Shown one piece after another: positions 34,217 through 42,501 of a stretch of 64,000 bases of DNA (position 1 is its first letter; the number at the start of each line of letters is the position of its first letter). The translations under genes were made by a program, and so were the position numbers. The notes under the pieces are model-generated. The model worked only from the letters and a program-made list of their open reading frames with translations. It ran no database searches and was not told the origin of the DNA. This DNA is from Bacillota bacterium (GTDB lineage: Bacteria > Bacillota > Clostridia > Christensenellales > Aristaeellaceae). Where the stretch lies: the NCBI GenBank assembly GCA_023421395.1, contig JAEZTL010000003.1:124001-188000 (forward strand). Direction: 5' to 3'.

Positions 34217-34265
34217 GGCAGATTCCTCCTTTTGATTTTGGGTGTCGTGGTGTGCCTTCGGTGTC

Positions 34266-37211
34266 CTACAGCCCGGCGTGGCCCCCGAAGGCGTTATTGA
34301 GCTCGGTCAGCCGGGCCATGTCCCCGATGAGGATGAAGCCGGCCAGCCGTTCGCCGCGATAGTACAGCTTTTCGTAGAAGCCCTTTTCGTCGTCCCGCCG
34401 CTCTTCCGCGCGGTAGGCGCCGGAGGTGCCGTGCTCGCCCACGGCGTAGAGGGACGTATCCAGCGCGTTCAGCGTGAGCGCGCCGGTGACGCCCGGGTAT
34501 TCCACCGCGTCGCCCGCGGCGTTGGCGCCCGCCGCGCGGCCCTCCTCCACCGCCTGGGCCCACAGCGCGAAGTTGACGCCGTCGCACTCGGCGCAGTCGC
34601 CCGCGGCGTAGACATCGGGCAGCGTGGTGGCCATGTGGTGATCCACCACCACCGCGCGGGTTGCCTTCGCGCCCGCCGCGACCAGAAGCTCCGCGTTGGG
34701 GACGACGCCGGTGGATACGATCACCAGATCCGCCGGGAAGGTTTCGCCGGTCCTCAGCGCCACCCGCTCGGCGCGGCCATCGCCCTCGATGGCGCAGACG
34801 GCGGCGCCGGTGCGCAGAGCCAGGCCCTTTTTCTCCATCAGCATCGAAAGCGTCCGCGCCGCGCCCTCGTCCAGCTGGCGGGGCATGATGCGCGGCAGGG
34901 TCTCGATGACGGTCACGTTGGCGCCCGCTTTTTTCAGCTCCCAGGCGGCCTCGATGCCCAGCACGCCGCCGCCGATTACCACCGCGTTTTTGACCGTTGG
35001 CAGCATCTTCTCGATCTTCAGCGCGTCGCCGGCGCTGCGGATGGAGATCACGTTGTCAAAGTCCATCCCGGGGATGGGCGGGCGGAAGCAGCGCGCGCCG
35101 GCGGCGAAGATCAGCTTGTCATAGGCAAGGGTCGCGCCGGTGGAGGTGGTGACGCGCTTTTCGTCGGCGTCCACGGCGGTGGCCGCCACGCCGGTCAAAA
35201 GGGTGATGTCGTTCTCCTCGTACCATGCCTTGGGGCTGATGGCGATCTTGCCGCAATCGAAGTCCGTAAGGAGCGTCTTGGTCAGCATCGGCCGGTTATA
35301 GGGCAGATCCTCCTCCGCGGACAGGATCACCACCGGCGCGGTTTTGTTGCGTTCCCGGACGGCCTTGGCCGCGTTGTAGCCCGCGGCGCCGCCGCCGATG
35401 ATCAGAAAGCGCTCTTCGGTGTCCCGGGTGGGCACCGGCGCCGCGTCCTCCACGGGGACGAAGCTCTCCCGTCCCGCGCCGCAGACCGGACACACGTCAA
35501 AGGAGGCGTCGAACACCTCGCCGCACACCAGGCAGCGCACCTTGCCGCCGGGTTTTCCGGCGCGGACGGGCGCTTTCAGCGGCTCAAAGCCGCCCCGGGC
35601 CGCGCCGCACAGCGGGCAGTTGTCCAGGGCCGCGTCCACCGTCGCGCCGCACACGGTGCAGCGGGCTTTTGCGCTCTCGGCGGGGGCGGGACCGCCGGAA
35701 GCGGAGGGCGCGTCCGCGGGCACGAACTTATCCGGCCCCGCGCCGCACACCGGACAGATGTCCTTGTCCGCCTCAAACACGGCGTTGCACACGGTGCAGC
35801 GCACCTTCCGGGACACCGGCGTTTCGGGCGCGTGCGCTTCCGAAAGCGCGGCCTCGCGGCTGCCGAAGGGCACGAACTTATCCGGCCCCGCGCCGCACAC
35901 CGGGCAGGTGTCCTTGTCCGCCTCGAACACGGCGTTGCACACGGTGCAGCGCACCTTGGGGGAGACGGCCTTCTCCGGAGCGGGCGCGTCCGCGGGCTTT
36001 TCCGCGGGCGGATCGCTCAGCACCAGGCGCGCGAAGTCCTCGCCGAAGGCGCGGGCCTCCGTGAGCTGTTTGTCGTCGGGCTTGAAGCGCACGCGCAGCC
36101 CGTCCGACACCTTCAGCCGGAGCTGCTTCAGCCGCTCGATGATGTGGGGCACGCCCTCGCCGCTCCAGCCGTAGCTGCCGAAGGCGCTGGCGCGCTTGCC
36201 CTTGACCATGGGCGGCAGCATGTCGCTGGTCAGATCCCAGATGGGCTTCAGGGCCTCGCCCACCATGGTGGGCGTGCCCAGCAGGAAGCCGTCGGCCCAC
36301 TCGATCTCCTCCAGCACCTTCCGGGGATCGTCGGTGACCATGTCGTGCAGGCGCACCTCGACGTCGCCCGCGGCGCGGATACCCTCCGCGATGCCTTCCG
36401 CCAGCGAGCGGGTGTAGCCGTAGGCGCTGACGTAGGCGATGATGATGGCTCTCTTCTGAAAGGGGCTGTCCGGCTGGCACCACTCCGAATACATGGCGAT
36501 GGTCTCCTCCACATGGCTGTCCAGCACCGGGCCGTGGCCGGTCAGGATCATCCGAATATTGAGGTCCTTGATGCGCGAAAGCGCCGCGGTCATGTAGGGC
36601 CGCTTGAACGGGCCGATGATGCCGTCAAAGTAGTATTTGAGCGCGTCCCGGTAGGCGTTCTCGTCGGTCACGGTGCTGCGCAGGATGCCCGGATGGCTGA
36701 AGTGGGCGCCGAACGCGTCGCAGGTGACGAGCGCCCCGTCTTCCTCGATCAAGGTGAACATGGTGTCCGGCCAGTGCAGGTTGGGCAGCGGCATGAACAG
36801 AAGGGTCTTGCCCCCCAGTTCCAGCCGGTCGCCGTCCTTGACCGGGATGGACCGAAAATCTCGGTTGACGATGTGCCTCAGAAAGCCGATCGCCGTACTG
36901 GTGGCGACGATCTGAATCTCCGGGTTCAGCTCCAGCAGGTGCTCGATGGAACCCGCGTGGTCCGGCTCCGTATGGCTGACGACGATGTAGTCGATCTTTT
37001 TTACGTCCACAAGGCCGTCCAGCGACGCCATGTACTCGCCCAGGAATTTATGCTTGGCGGTTTCGATCAGCGCGGTTTTTTCGGAACCCTCCAGCACATA
37101 GGCGTTGTAGGTGGTGCCGTACCGGGTTTCCATCACGATGTCGAACACCTTGAGCGACGGGTCCTGCACGCCGCAGAAGGTCAGCCCGTCCGCCAGCTTG
37201 AGTGTCTTCAC
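34266..37211 (-). CDS. Flavodiiron protein / four rubredoxin-like domains / NADH oxidoreductase fusion
   Basis: A 981-residue chain that should carry electrons from NADH to oxygen (or NO). Residues 1-250 are the diiron beta-lactamase-like domain with ligands H80, E82, D84, H146, D165 and H226. Residues about 255-400 are a flavodoxin domain. Four short CxxC...CxxC rubredoxin-like modules start near residues 419, 468, 515 and 556. A FAD/NADH rubredoxin-reductase domain runs from about 602, with LIIGGGAAGYNAA, VVIGGGVLGIEAA and DVYAAGDCAE. Known class F flavodiiron proteins of clostridia have the same plan with fewer rubredoxin modules as far as I recall. Confidence 0.93.
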   Translation of the reverse strand: MKTLKLADGLTFCGVQDPSLKVFDIVMETRYGTTYNAYVLEGSEKTALIETAKHKFLGEYMASLDGLVDVKKIDYIVVSHTEPDHAGSIEHLLELNPEIQIVATSTAIGFLRHIVNRDFRSIPVKDGDRLELGGKTLLFMPLPNLHWPDTMFTLIEEDGALVTCDAFGAHFSHPGILRSTVTDENAYRDALKYYFDGIIGPFKRPYMTAALSRIKDLNIRMILTGHGPVLDSHVEETIAMYSEWCQPDSPFQKRAIIIAYVSAYGYTRSLAEGIAEGIRAAGDVEVRLHDMVTDDPRKVLEEIEWADGFLLGTPTMVGEALKPIWDLTSDMLPPMVKGKRASAFGSYGWSGEGVPHIIERLKQLRLKVSDGLRVRFKPDDKQLTEARAFGEDFARLVLSDPPAEKPADAPAPEKAVSPKVRCTVCNAVFEADKDTCPVCGAGPDKFVPFGSREAALSEAHAPETPVSRKVRCTVCNAVFEADKDICPVCGAGPDKFVPADAPSASGGPAPAESAKARCTVCGATVDAALDNCPLCGAARGGFEPLKAPVRAGKPGGKVRCLVCGEVFDASFDVCPVCGAGRESFVPVEDAAPVPTRDTEERFLIIGGGAAGYNAAKAVRERNKTAPVVILSAEEDLPYNRPMLTKTLLTDFDCGKIAISPKAWYEENDITLLTGVAATAVDADEKRVTTSTGATLAYDKLIFAAGARCFRPPIPGMDFDNVISIRSAGDALKIEKMLPTVKNAVVIGGGVLGIEAAWELKKAGANVTVIETLPRIMPRQLDEGAARTLSMLMEKKGLALRTGAAVCAIEGDGRAERVALRTGETFPADLVIVSTGVVPNAELLVAAGAKATRAVVVDHHMATTLPDVYAAGDCAECDGVNFALWAQAVEEGRAAGANAAGDAVEYPGVTGALTLNALDTSLYAVGEHGTSGAYRAEERRDDEKGFYEKLYYRGERLAGFILIGDMARLTELNNAFGGHAGL

Positions 37212-37274
37212 TTCGAGTCCCCCTTCGAAATTGACGTCCCGTTTGAATGCCCGCGTGTTTCTCGCCCTCCGTCC

Positions 37275-37303
37275 TTGACAGGCGCGGCGGCCGCTGGTAT
37301 AAC
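37275..37303 (+). promoter_or_regulatory. Promoter of the AlkZ-related gene
   Basis: TTGACA (37275-37280) and TATAAC (37298-37303) with a 17-base spacer, 29 bases before the GTG start. Confidence 0.75.
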
Positions 37304-37331
37304 GGTAAAAAGATCACCGGGAGGGATGCGC

Positions 37332-37982
37332 GTGCGCTTTCAGCCGATCAAAAGCGCGGAGGACCTGGTTCGCCGGGTAGACGAGCTGGGTTTTCTGCCC
37401 TTTACCCGCTGCGGCGTTCCGGGCCTGTCCGTCGAAGAGCTGACGCCGCCGGAGTTCTGGTTCGTCCGGGGCGTCGAGGGCCCCTGGGAGTGGCGGCAGC
37501 AGGTCATCGACCATTTCGCCTACGGAAAGCTGCTGGGGAAAAACGCGGGGTTCGTCAGCTTCGAGTGGTTCCCCGCCCTCTGCAACCACCGGCGCGGCGG
37601 GCTGGATTTTGAGACGCGCTACGAAGAGGGCCGGGTGCCCCACGCCGCCAGGCGCCTGTATGAACTGCTGCTTTCGCAGAGCCGCTCCACGCCGGAACTG
37701 AAAACCCTCGCCTCCGGCGCGGGGTTCGACGGGGCCATCACATCCCTTATGATGTCCACCGATGCGGTGATCAACGGGTTCGACGCGAAAATCGATTCGA
37801 TGGGCCGCCCCTACGGCTGGGGAATCAGCCGCTACGCCGCGGCGGACATCGCCTTCGGGCCCATGACGCGCGCGGCTTTTTCCGAGGCGCCGGAGGAATC
37901 CTTCGAGCGCATGCGCGCCCACATCGCGTCCCTCTGCCCCGGCGCGGACCGGCGGGCCGTCCTCCGGCTCCTCCGCGCCTGA
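37332..37982 (+). CDS. Uncharacterised AlkZ/YcaQ-related protein
   Basis: A 216-residue soluble protein. The segment PPEFWFVRGVEGPWEWRQ, then YGKLLGKNAGFVS, then a winged-helix-like stretch (RLYELLLSQSRSTPELKTLA) resembles uncharacterised proteins labelled AlkZ-related in clostridia, whose relatives include DNA interstrand-crosslink glycosylases. I do not see proof of glycosylase activity. GTG 37332 is chosen because GGGAGGG is 6 bases upstream; it directly abuts the alternative ATG at 37326. It is divergent from the flavodiiron gene. Confidence 0.65.
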   Translation: MRFQPIKSAEDLVRRVDELGFLPFTRCGVPGLSVEELTPPEFWFVRGVEGPWEWRQQVIDHFAYGKLLGKNAGFVSFEWFPALCNHRRGGLDFETRYEEGRVPHAARRLYELLLSQSRSTPELKTLASGAGFDGAITSLMMSTDAVINGFDAKIDSMGRPYGWGISRYAAADIAFGPMTRAAFSEAPEESFERMRAHIASLCPGADRRAVLRLLRA

Positions 37983-38083
37983 CGCATACGTATATTATAC
38001 CAATTCGCCTCCGAAATGGGAAGGGGGATGCGCGAGTTCTCCGCCCCCCGCGTTAAAGATCGGGAAAATGCCCGTTCTTCCGG

Positions 38084-38113
38084 TTGACAGCATGCTCCCG
38101 GCGGTGATATACT
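38084..38113 (+). promoter_or_regulatory. Promoter of the feo operon
   Basis: TTGACA (38084-38089) and TATACT (38108-38113) are 18 bases apart. Transcription should start near 38120, inside or next to the palindrome at 38122. Confidence 0.85.
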
Positions 38114-38121
38114 GCTGTTCG

Positions 38122-38141
38122 GGGTTAGCGGATGCTAACCC
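38122..38141. promoter_or_regulatory. Candidate iron-regulator operator 1
   Basis: A perfect inverted repeat GGGTTAGC-GGAT-GCTAACCC at the predicted transcription start. GGTTAG/CTAACC half-sites are typical of DtxR/IdeR/MntR-type repressors, although the spacing here is wider than the usual DtxR box. Placement at an iron-uptake promoter supports a metal repressor site. Confidence 0.6.
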
Positions 38142-38154
38142 ATGCCTTGGGCCG

Positions 38155-38172
38155 TTGGTTAGTCTAAACTTA
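38155..38172. promoter_or_regulatory. Candidate iron-regulator operator 2
   Basis: TTGGTTAGTCTAAACTTA resembles the DtxR/IdeR consensus TTAGGTTAGSCTAACCTAA, with GGTTAG and CTAA half-sites one base apart. It lies 13 bases downstream of the first palindrome, between promoter and feoA. Confidence 0.55.
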
Positions 38173-38208
38173 CTGCGGCCGAAACGAACCAATACGGAGG
38201 CGATCGTG

Positions 38209-38418
38209 ATGCCGCTGACGATGGCGCGGGCCGGGGAGACCAACATCATCCGGAAGATCACCGGAAGGGACGAGGTGCGCAGGCACCTGGCGGAGCTGGG
38301 CTTTGTGGCGGGCGCGGAGGTGACGGTGGTCAGCGAAATCGCGGGAAACATGATTTTGTCCGTCAAGGACAGCCGCGTGGCGCTGGACCGGGGCATGGCG
38401 ACCCGGATTATGATCTAG
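38209..38418 (+). CDS. feoA: FeoA-domain protein, first copy
   Basis: A 69-residue SH3-like FeoA protein that assists ferrous iron uptake by FeoB. Text such as RRHLAELGFVAGAEVTVVSEIAGNMILSV and a terminal ALDRGMATRIMI is family-typical. ATG 38209 follows GGAGG by 8 bases. It heads the operon feoA-feoA-feoB-small Cys protein. This copy has a shorter N-terminus than the second. Confidence 0.93.
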   Translation: MPLTMARAGETNIIRKITGRDEVRRHLAELGFVAGAEVTVVSEIAGNMILSVKDSRVALDRGMATRIMI

Positions 38419-38432
38419 AAGGGGATGGGGCG

Positions 38433-38654
38433 ATGAAGACGCTGCGGGAGGCGAAGGTGGGCGAGACTGTCCGGGTGGTGAAGCTCGCGGGCGAGGGTGC
38501 GACCAAGCGCCGGATCATGGACATGGGGATCACCAAGGGCGCGGAGGTGACGGTGAAGAAGCTGGCGCCGCTGGGCGACCCGATGGAGCTGACGGTGCGC
38601 GGCTATGAACTGTCCGTGCGCAAGGCGGACGCCGAAATGGTCCTGGTCGATTAG
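38433..38654 (+). CDS. feoA: FeoA-domain protein, second copy
   Basis: A 73-residue FeoA protein with KTLREAKVGETVRVVKL, then TKRRIMDMGITKGAEVTVKK and MELTVRGYELSVRKADAEMV. Two adjacent feoA genes are common in clostridia. It starts 14 bases after the first copy and ends 35 bases before feoB. Confidence 0.94.
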   Translation: MKTLREAKVGETVRVVKLAGEGATKRRIMDMGITKGAEVTVKKLAPLGDPMELTVRGYELSVRKADAEMVLVD

Positions 38655-38689
38655 GCCCGGCCCGCGATGAAAGAGGAGGGGGAAGCAGC

Positions 38690-41041
38690 ATGCCCGTAAA
38701 GATTGCGCTGGCCGGCAACCCGAATTCCGGCAAGACCACCATGTTCAACGACCTGACCGGCTCCGCCCAGTACGTGGGCAACTGGCCGGGCGTCACCGTG
38801 GAGAAGAAGGAAGGCCGGCTCAAGGGGCGCGGCGACGTGGTGGTCCAGGATCTGCCGGGCGTCTACTCGCTGTCGCCCTACACGCTGGAGGAGGTCGTGA
38901 CCCGGAACTATCTGGTGAACGACAAGCCCGACGCGATCCTCAACATCGTGGACGGCACCAACATCGAGCGCAACCTCTACCTCACCACCCAGCTGACGGA
39001 GCTGGGCATCCCGGTGGTGGTGGCGCTGAACATGATCGACGTGGTGCGTAAATCCGGCGATGCCATCGACGTCCACAAGCTCAGCCGCGCGCTGGGCTGC
39101 GAGGTGGTGGAAACCTCCGCCCTCAAGGGTCAGGGCTCGTTTAAGGCGGCGGAGCGCGCGGCGCTTCTGGCGCTTGAGGGCCGCCGGGCCGAGCCGCCCC
39201 ACGTGTTCGACGGCAGCGTCGAGCACGCCATCGCTCACATCGAGGAGGCCATCGAAGGAAAGGTCGACCCGGAGCGCGCCCGCTGGTATGCGATCAAGCT
39301 GTTCGAGCGGGACGAAAAGGTCGTCGCGCGGCTGAATCTCCCCAAGGAACTGATGGCCCACGTCGAAAAGGACATCGCCGCCTGCGAGGCGGAGATGGAC
39401 GACGACGCGGAATCCATCATCACCAACCAGCGGTACGCCTTCATTTCGCGGGTGGTTGGGACCTCCGTCCGCAAAGTGCGCGCGGGCAAGGCCAGCGCCT
39501 CCGATAAAATTGACCGCGTGGTGACCAACCGGGTGCTGGCGCTGCCGATCTTCGCCGTGGTGATGTTCCTGGTGTACTTCATCGCCATCACGACCGTCGG
39601 CGGCGTGGCCACCGACTGGGCCAACGACGGCGTGTTCGGCGACGGCTGGCATTTCCTGGGCATCGGCGGCGCGCAGTACGAGGAAGCCCTCGGCGCTTAC
39701 GAGGAAGGCATGGCGGCGGACGAGACCTACCAGGCCGCGCTGTTGGACGATGAAAACGGCGTGACCGACGCGGAGCCCGAATATACCGGCGGCGAGGAAC
39801 CCGACCCGGCCGCCTACGGCGTATGGGTGCCGGGCGTGCCGGTGATTCTGGAGGGCTGGTTGGACGCGGCGGGCACGACCCCCTGGCTCAAGAGCCTGGC
39901 GCTGGACGGTATCGTCGGCGGCGTGGGCGCGGTGCTGGGTTTCGTGCCGCAGATGCTGATTCTGTTTTTCATGCTGGCGATCCTCGAGGACGTGGGCTAC
40001 ATGGCCCGCGTGGCGTTCATCATGGATCGGATCTTCCGCCGCTTCGGCCTGTCGGGCAAGAGCTTCATCCCGATGCTGATCGGCTCTGGCTGCTCGGTGC
40101 CGGGCATCATGGCCTCCCGAACCATTGAAAACGAACGCGACCGGCGCATGACCATCATGACCACCTCGTTCATCCCCTGCGGCGCGAAGATGCCCATCGT
40201 GGCGCTGATCGCGGGCGCGCTGTTCGGCGGGGCGTGGTGGGTGGCGCCCAGCGCCTACTTCATCGGGGTGGCTTCGATCATCGTCTCCGGCGTGATCCTG
40301 AAAAAGACCAGGGCCTTCGCGGGCGAGCCCTCCCCCTTTGTGATGGAACTGCCCGCCTACCACGTGCCCTCCGCGGGCAACGTGCTCCGCTCCACCTGGG
40401 AGCGCGGCTGGTCCTTCATCAAGCGCGCGGGCACGATCATCCTGCTGGCCAGCGTGTTCATCTGGTTCACCTCCGGTTTCGGCTGGATGGACGGCAGTTT
40501 CGGCATGGTGGAGGACATGGACCACTCCGTGCTGGCCCGCGTAGGCGGCGCCATCGCGCCGGTCTTCGCGCCGCTGGGCTTTGGCACCTGGCAGTCCACG
40601 GTGGCGACGGTGATGGGCCTGGTGGCCAAGGAAGAGGTTGTGAGCGTGTTCGGCGTACTGTACGGCGTACACGGCGATGCGATGGCGATGGTGGAAGGCG
40701 CGGCGTATTCCGGCCTCGCGCCCATCGCGGCCCACTTCACGCAGCTGTCGGCCTTCAGCTTCCTGCTGTTTAACCTCTTGTGCGCGCCCTGTTTCGCGGC
40801 GATGGGCGCCATCCGGCGGGAGATGAATTCCGCCAAGTGGTTCTGGATCGCCATCGGCTACCTGTGCGGCTTTGCCTACGCGGTGGCCTTCACGGTCTAC
40901 CAGATCGGACGGATGTTCACCGCGGGCTTTTCCTTCGCGGCGCTGATCGCGCTTTTGCTTCTGGCCGCCGGGGTCTACCTGATCGCCCGCGGCAACCCGT
41001 ACGACAAAAATCTTCGGACCATCAAAGGAGTGACGGCATAA
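38690..41041 (+). CDS. feoB: Ferrous iron transporter FeoB
   Basis: A 783-residue membrane GTPase for Fe(II) uptake. The N-terminal G domain has GNPNSGKTTMFN (G1), DLPGVYSLSPY (G3) and ALNMIDV (G4). The membrane core contains the Gate motifs with the GSGCSVPGIMASRT and PCGAKMPI segments that hold conserved Cys. Between the first helix and the first Gate lies an acidic insert (about residues 320-380, EEALGAYEEG and DDENGVTDAEPEYTGGEE), probably outside the cell. Its TAA shares a base with the next ATG. Confidence 0.96.
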   Translation: MPVKIALAGNPNSGKTTMFNDLTGSAQYVGNWPGVTVEKKEGRLKGRGDVVVQDLPGVYSLSPYTLEEVVTRNYLVNDKPDAILNIVDGTNIERNLYLTTQLTELGIPVVVALNMIDVVRKSGDAIDVHKLSRALGCEVVETSALKGQGSFKAAERAALLALEGRRAEPPHVFDGSVEHAIAHIEEAIEGKVDPERARWYAIKLFERDEKVVARLNLPKELMAHVEKDIAACEAEMDDDAESIITNQRYAFISRVVGTSVRKVRAGKASASDKIDRVVTNRVLALPIFAVVMFLVYFIAITTVGGVATDWANDGVFGDGWHFLGIGGAQYEEALGAYEEGMAADETYQAALLDDENGVTDAEPEYTGGEEPDPAAYGVWVPGVPVILEGWLDAAGTTPWLKSLALDGIVGGVGAVLGFVPQMLILFFMLAILEDVGYMARVAFIMDRIFRRFGLSGKSFIPMLIGSGCSVPGIMASRTIENERDRRMTIMTTSFIPCGAKMPIVALIAGALFGGAWWVAPSAYFIGVASIIVSGVILKKTRAFAGEPSPFVMELPAYHVPSAGNVLRSTWERGWSFIKRAGTIILLASVFIWFTSGFGWMDGSFGMVEDMDHSVLARVGGAIAPVFAPLGFGTWQSTVATVMGLVAKEEVVSVFGVLYGVHGDAMAMVEGAAYSGLAPIAAHFTQLSAFSFLLFNLLCAPCFAAMGAIRREMNSAKWFWIAIGYLCGFAYAVAFTVYQIGRMFTAGFSFAALIALLLLAAGVYLIARGNPYDKNLRTIKGVTA

Positions 41042-41190
41042 TGCTTGGCAATATCATCGTGGCGGCTGTTGTGCTGACCGTCATCGCGCTGGCGGCGTGG
41101 AAAGTGATCAAGGACCGTAAAAAGGGCGGCGGCAGCTGCGGCTGCGACTGCGGCCATTGCGGGTCGGGCGACGCCTGTCACAAGCACTAG
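41041..41190 (+). CDS. FeoB-associated Cys-rich small membrane protein
   Basis: A 49-residue protein: one membrane helix (NIIVAAVVLTVIALAAWKVI) followed by a basic stretch and a Cys/Gly-rich cytoplasmic tail (SCGCDCGHCGSGDACHKH) with five Cys and two His. This matches the FeoB-associated Cys-rich family found after feoB in Gram-positive bacteria, which may take the place of FeoC. It overlaps feoB by one base and is followed by a terminator. Confidence 0.92.
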   Translation: MLGNIIVAAVVLTVIALAAWKVIKDRKKGGGSCGCDCGHCGSGDACHKH

Positions 41191-41235
41191 AACGGCGAGG
41201 GAGCGCCGGGACGGCGCGCCCGAACCCCGTTTTAA

Positions 41236-41276
41236 GAAAGGTTCCGGCGCGCTGATCCGCCGGAACCTTTCTTTTT
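41236..41276 (+). terminator. Intrinsic terminator after feo operon
   Basis: GAAAGGTTCCGGCG (41236-41249) pairs with CGCCGGAACCTTTC (41258-41271) and is followed by five T residues. Confidence 0.92.
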
Positions 41277-41288
41277 GGAGCCCGCGGG

Positions 41289-41318
41289 TTGACACAGGGA
41301 CATCCGCTCGTCTATTAT
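41289..41318 (+). promoter_or_regulatory. Promoter of the polysaccharide deacetylase gene
   Basis: TTGACA (41289-41294) and TATTAT (41313-41318) with 18 bases between, directly after the feo terminator. Confidence 0.8.
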
Positions 41319-41339
41319 GGCCGGGAAGGGGGTGGCCGG

Positions 41340-42050
41340 ATGCGCAGGGCTTTCGCGGCCGCGGCGGTGCTGATCGCGGTGCTGGCCGCCTTCGGGCTAT
41401 TCTCCCTGTCAAAATCCCGCTCATTCCAACTCTTCGGCCGCTTGGTGACGCGGGTCGACACAGCGGAAAAGCGCATCGCGCTGACCATCGACGACGGGCC
41501 CACGGAGCGCACCGGCGACATCCTGGATGCGCTCGCCAGCCTGGACATCCCCGCTACGTTCTTCCTGTGCGGCAACGCCATCCTGGCGCGGATGGAGGAC
41601 GCGAAGGCGATCACCGCAGCGGGTCACGCCATCGGCAACCACAGCTTCAGCCACCGGCGGATGGTGCTTGTCTCTTACGGCTTCTGCGCCCGCGAGATCG
41701 GGGACACCAGCCGCCTGATCCGCCAGGCGGGGTACGCGGGCGAGATATACTTCCGACCCCCCAACTTCAAGCGGCTCCTGGTGCTTCCGTGGTACCTCAA
41801 AAACGAGGGGATCACGACGGTGCTGGCCGACGTGGAGCCGGAGACCGCGCTGGGTTTTGACGCCTCCGCGGAAGACCTGGCGGATTACCTGGTCAGGCGC
41901 GCGCGGCCCGGGTCCATCGTACTGATGCACCCGATGTATAACGATCATTCTCTCGCGGCCATCCGCCTGGCGGTTCCCAGGCTGCGGGCGGAGGGATATT
42001 CCTTTGTCACGGTGGAGCGTTTGATCCGGGAGGGACAGGGCGATGGATGA
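41340..42050 (+). CDS. Polysaccharide deacetylase-family protein
   Basis: A 236-residue carbohydrate esterase 4-type protein, probably acting on cell-wall or surface polysaccharide. One N-terminal membrane segment (about 4-22) anchors or exports it. The NodB domain has the catalytic pair in ALTIDDGPTE, metal His residues in HAIGNHSFSH and the RPPNFK loop; the late His is in VLMHPMYND. GGAAGGGGG precedes ATG 41340. It overlaps the ASCH gene by 8 bases. Confidence 0.88.
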   Translation: MRRAFAAAAVLIAVLAAFGLFSLSKSRSFQLFGRLVTRVDTAEKRIALTIDDGPTERTGDILDALASLDIPATFFLCGNAILARMEDAKAITAAGHAIGNHSFSHRRMVLVSYGFCAREIGDTSRLIRQAGYAGEIYFRPPNFKRLLVLPWYLKNEGITTVLADVEPETALGFDASAEDLADYLVRRARPGSIVLMHPMYNDHSLAAIRLAVPRLRAEGYSFVTVERLIREGQGDG

Positions 42051-42501
42051 GCGGGCGCGGGCATACTGGCAAAAATTCCTGTTGGAGACGGGGCGGGCGG
42101 AGAGCCTTGAACCCTACGAATGCTTCAGCTTTGCGGACAGTGAGGAGAGCGCGGACGCACTGGCCGAATTGGTGCTTTCCGGCAAAAAGCGCGCCACCAG
42201 CGGGAGCGTCGACGGATGCCGCCTGTCCGGCCAGCGGCCGCCCCGGCCGGGGGATCTGTCCCTCGTCACCGACTGGGCGGGAACCCCCCGCTGCGTGATC
42301 GAGACGGAGACGGTGGCGGTGCTTCCCTTTGACGAAATCACCTTCGAACGGGCCGCGCTCGAAGGTGAGGATGAGCATATCGAATCCTGGCGGAAAAACC
42401 ACCGGGGCTTTTTCTCCCGCGAGGGCGAGCGTCTGGGCTACGCCTTCCACGAGAAGCTGCCGGTGGCGTTTGAAACCTTTCGCGTCGTCTATCCGGCCTG
42501 A
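42043..42501 (+). CDS. ASCH-domain RNA-binding-type protein
   Basis: A 152-residue ASCH-domain protein (YqfB/DUF984 type). Supporting text is GKKRATSGSV, RPGDLSLVTDWAGTPRCVIET, FDEITFERAALEGEDEHIESWRKNHRGFF. ASCH domains are PUA-like and predicted to bind RNA or nucleotides; some are amidohydrolases on modified nucleosides. It overlaps the deacetylase gene upstream by 8 bases, and its 3' end overlaps the convergent EamA gene by 13 bases. Confidence 0.87.
   Translation: MDERARAYWQKFLLETGRAESLEPYECFSFADSEESADALAELVLSGKKRATSGSVDGCRLSGQRPPRPGDLSLVTDWAGTPRCVIETETVAVLPFDEITFERAALEGEDEHIESWRKNHRGFFSREGERLGYAFHEKLPVAFETFRVVYPA

Noticed and set aside
34242..37325. Very long plus-strand open frame antisense to the flavodiiron fusion
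   Set aside because: It is the high-GC complement of a gene with clear domains; the amino acid text is His/Arg/Gly-rich with no family features. Only its far 3' part (from 37332) is a real gene.
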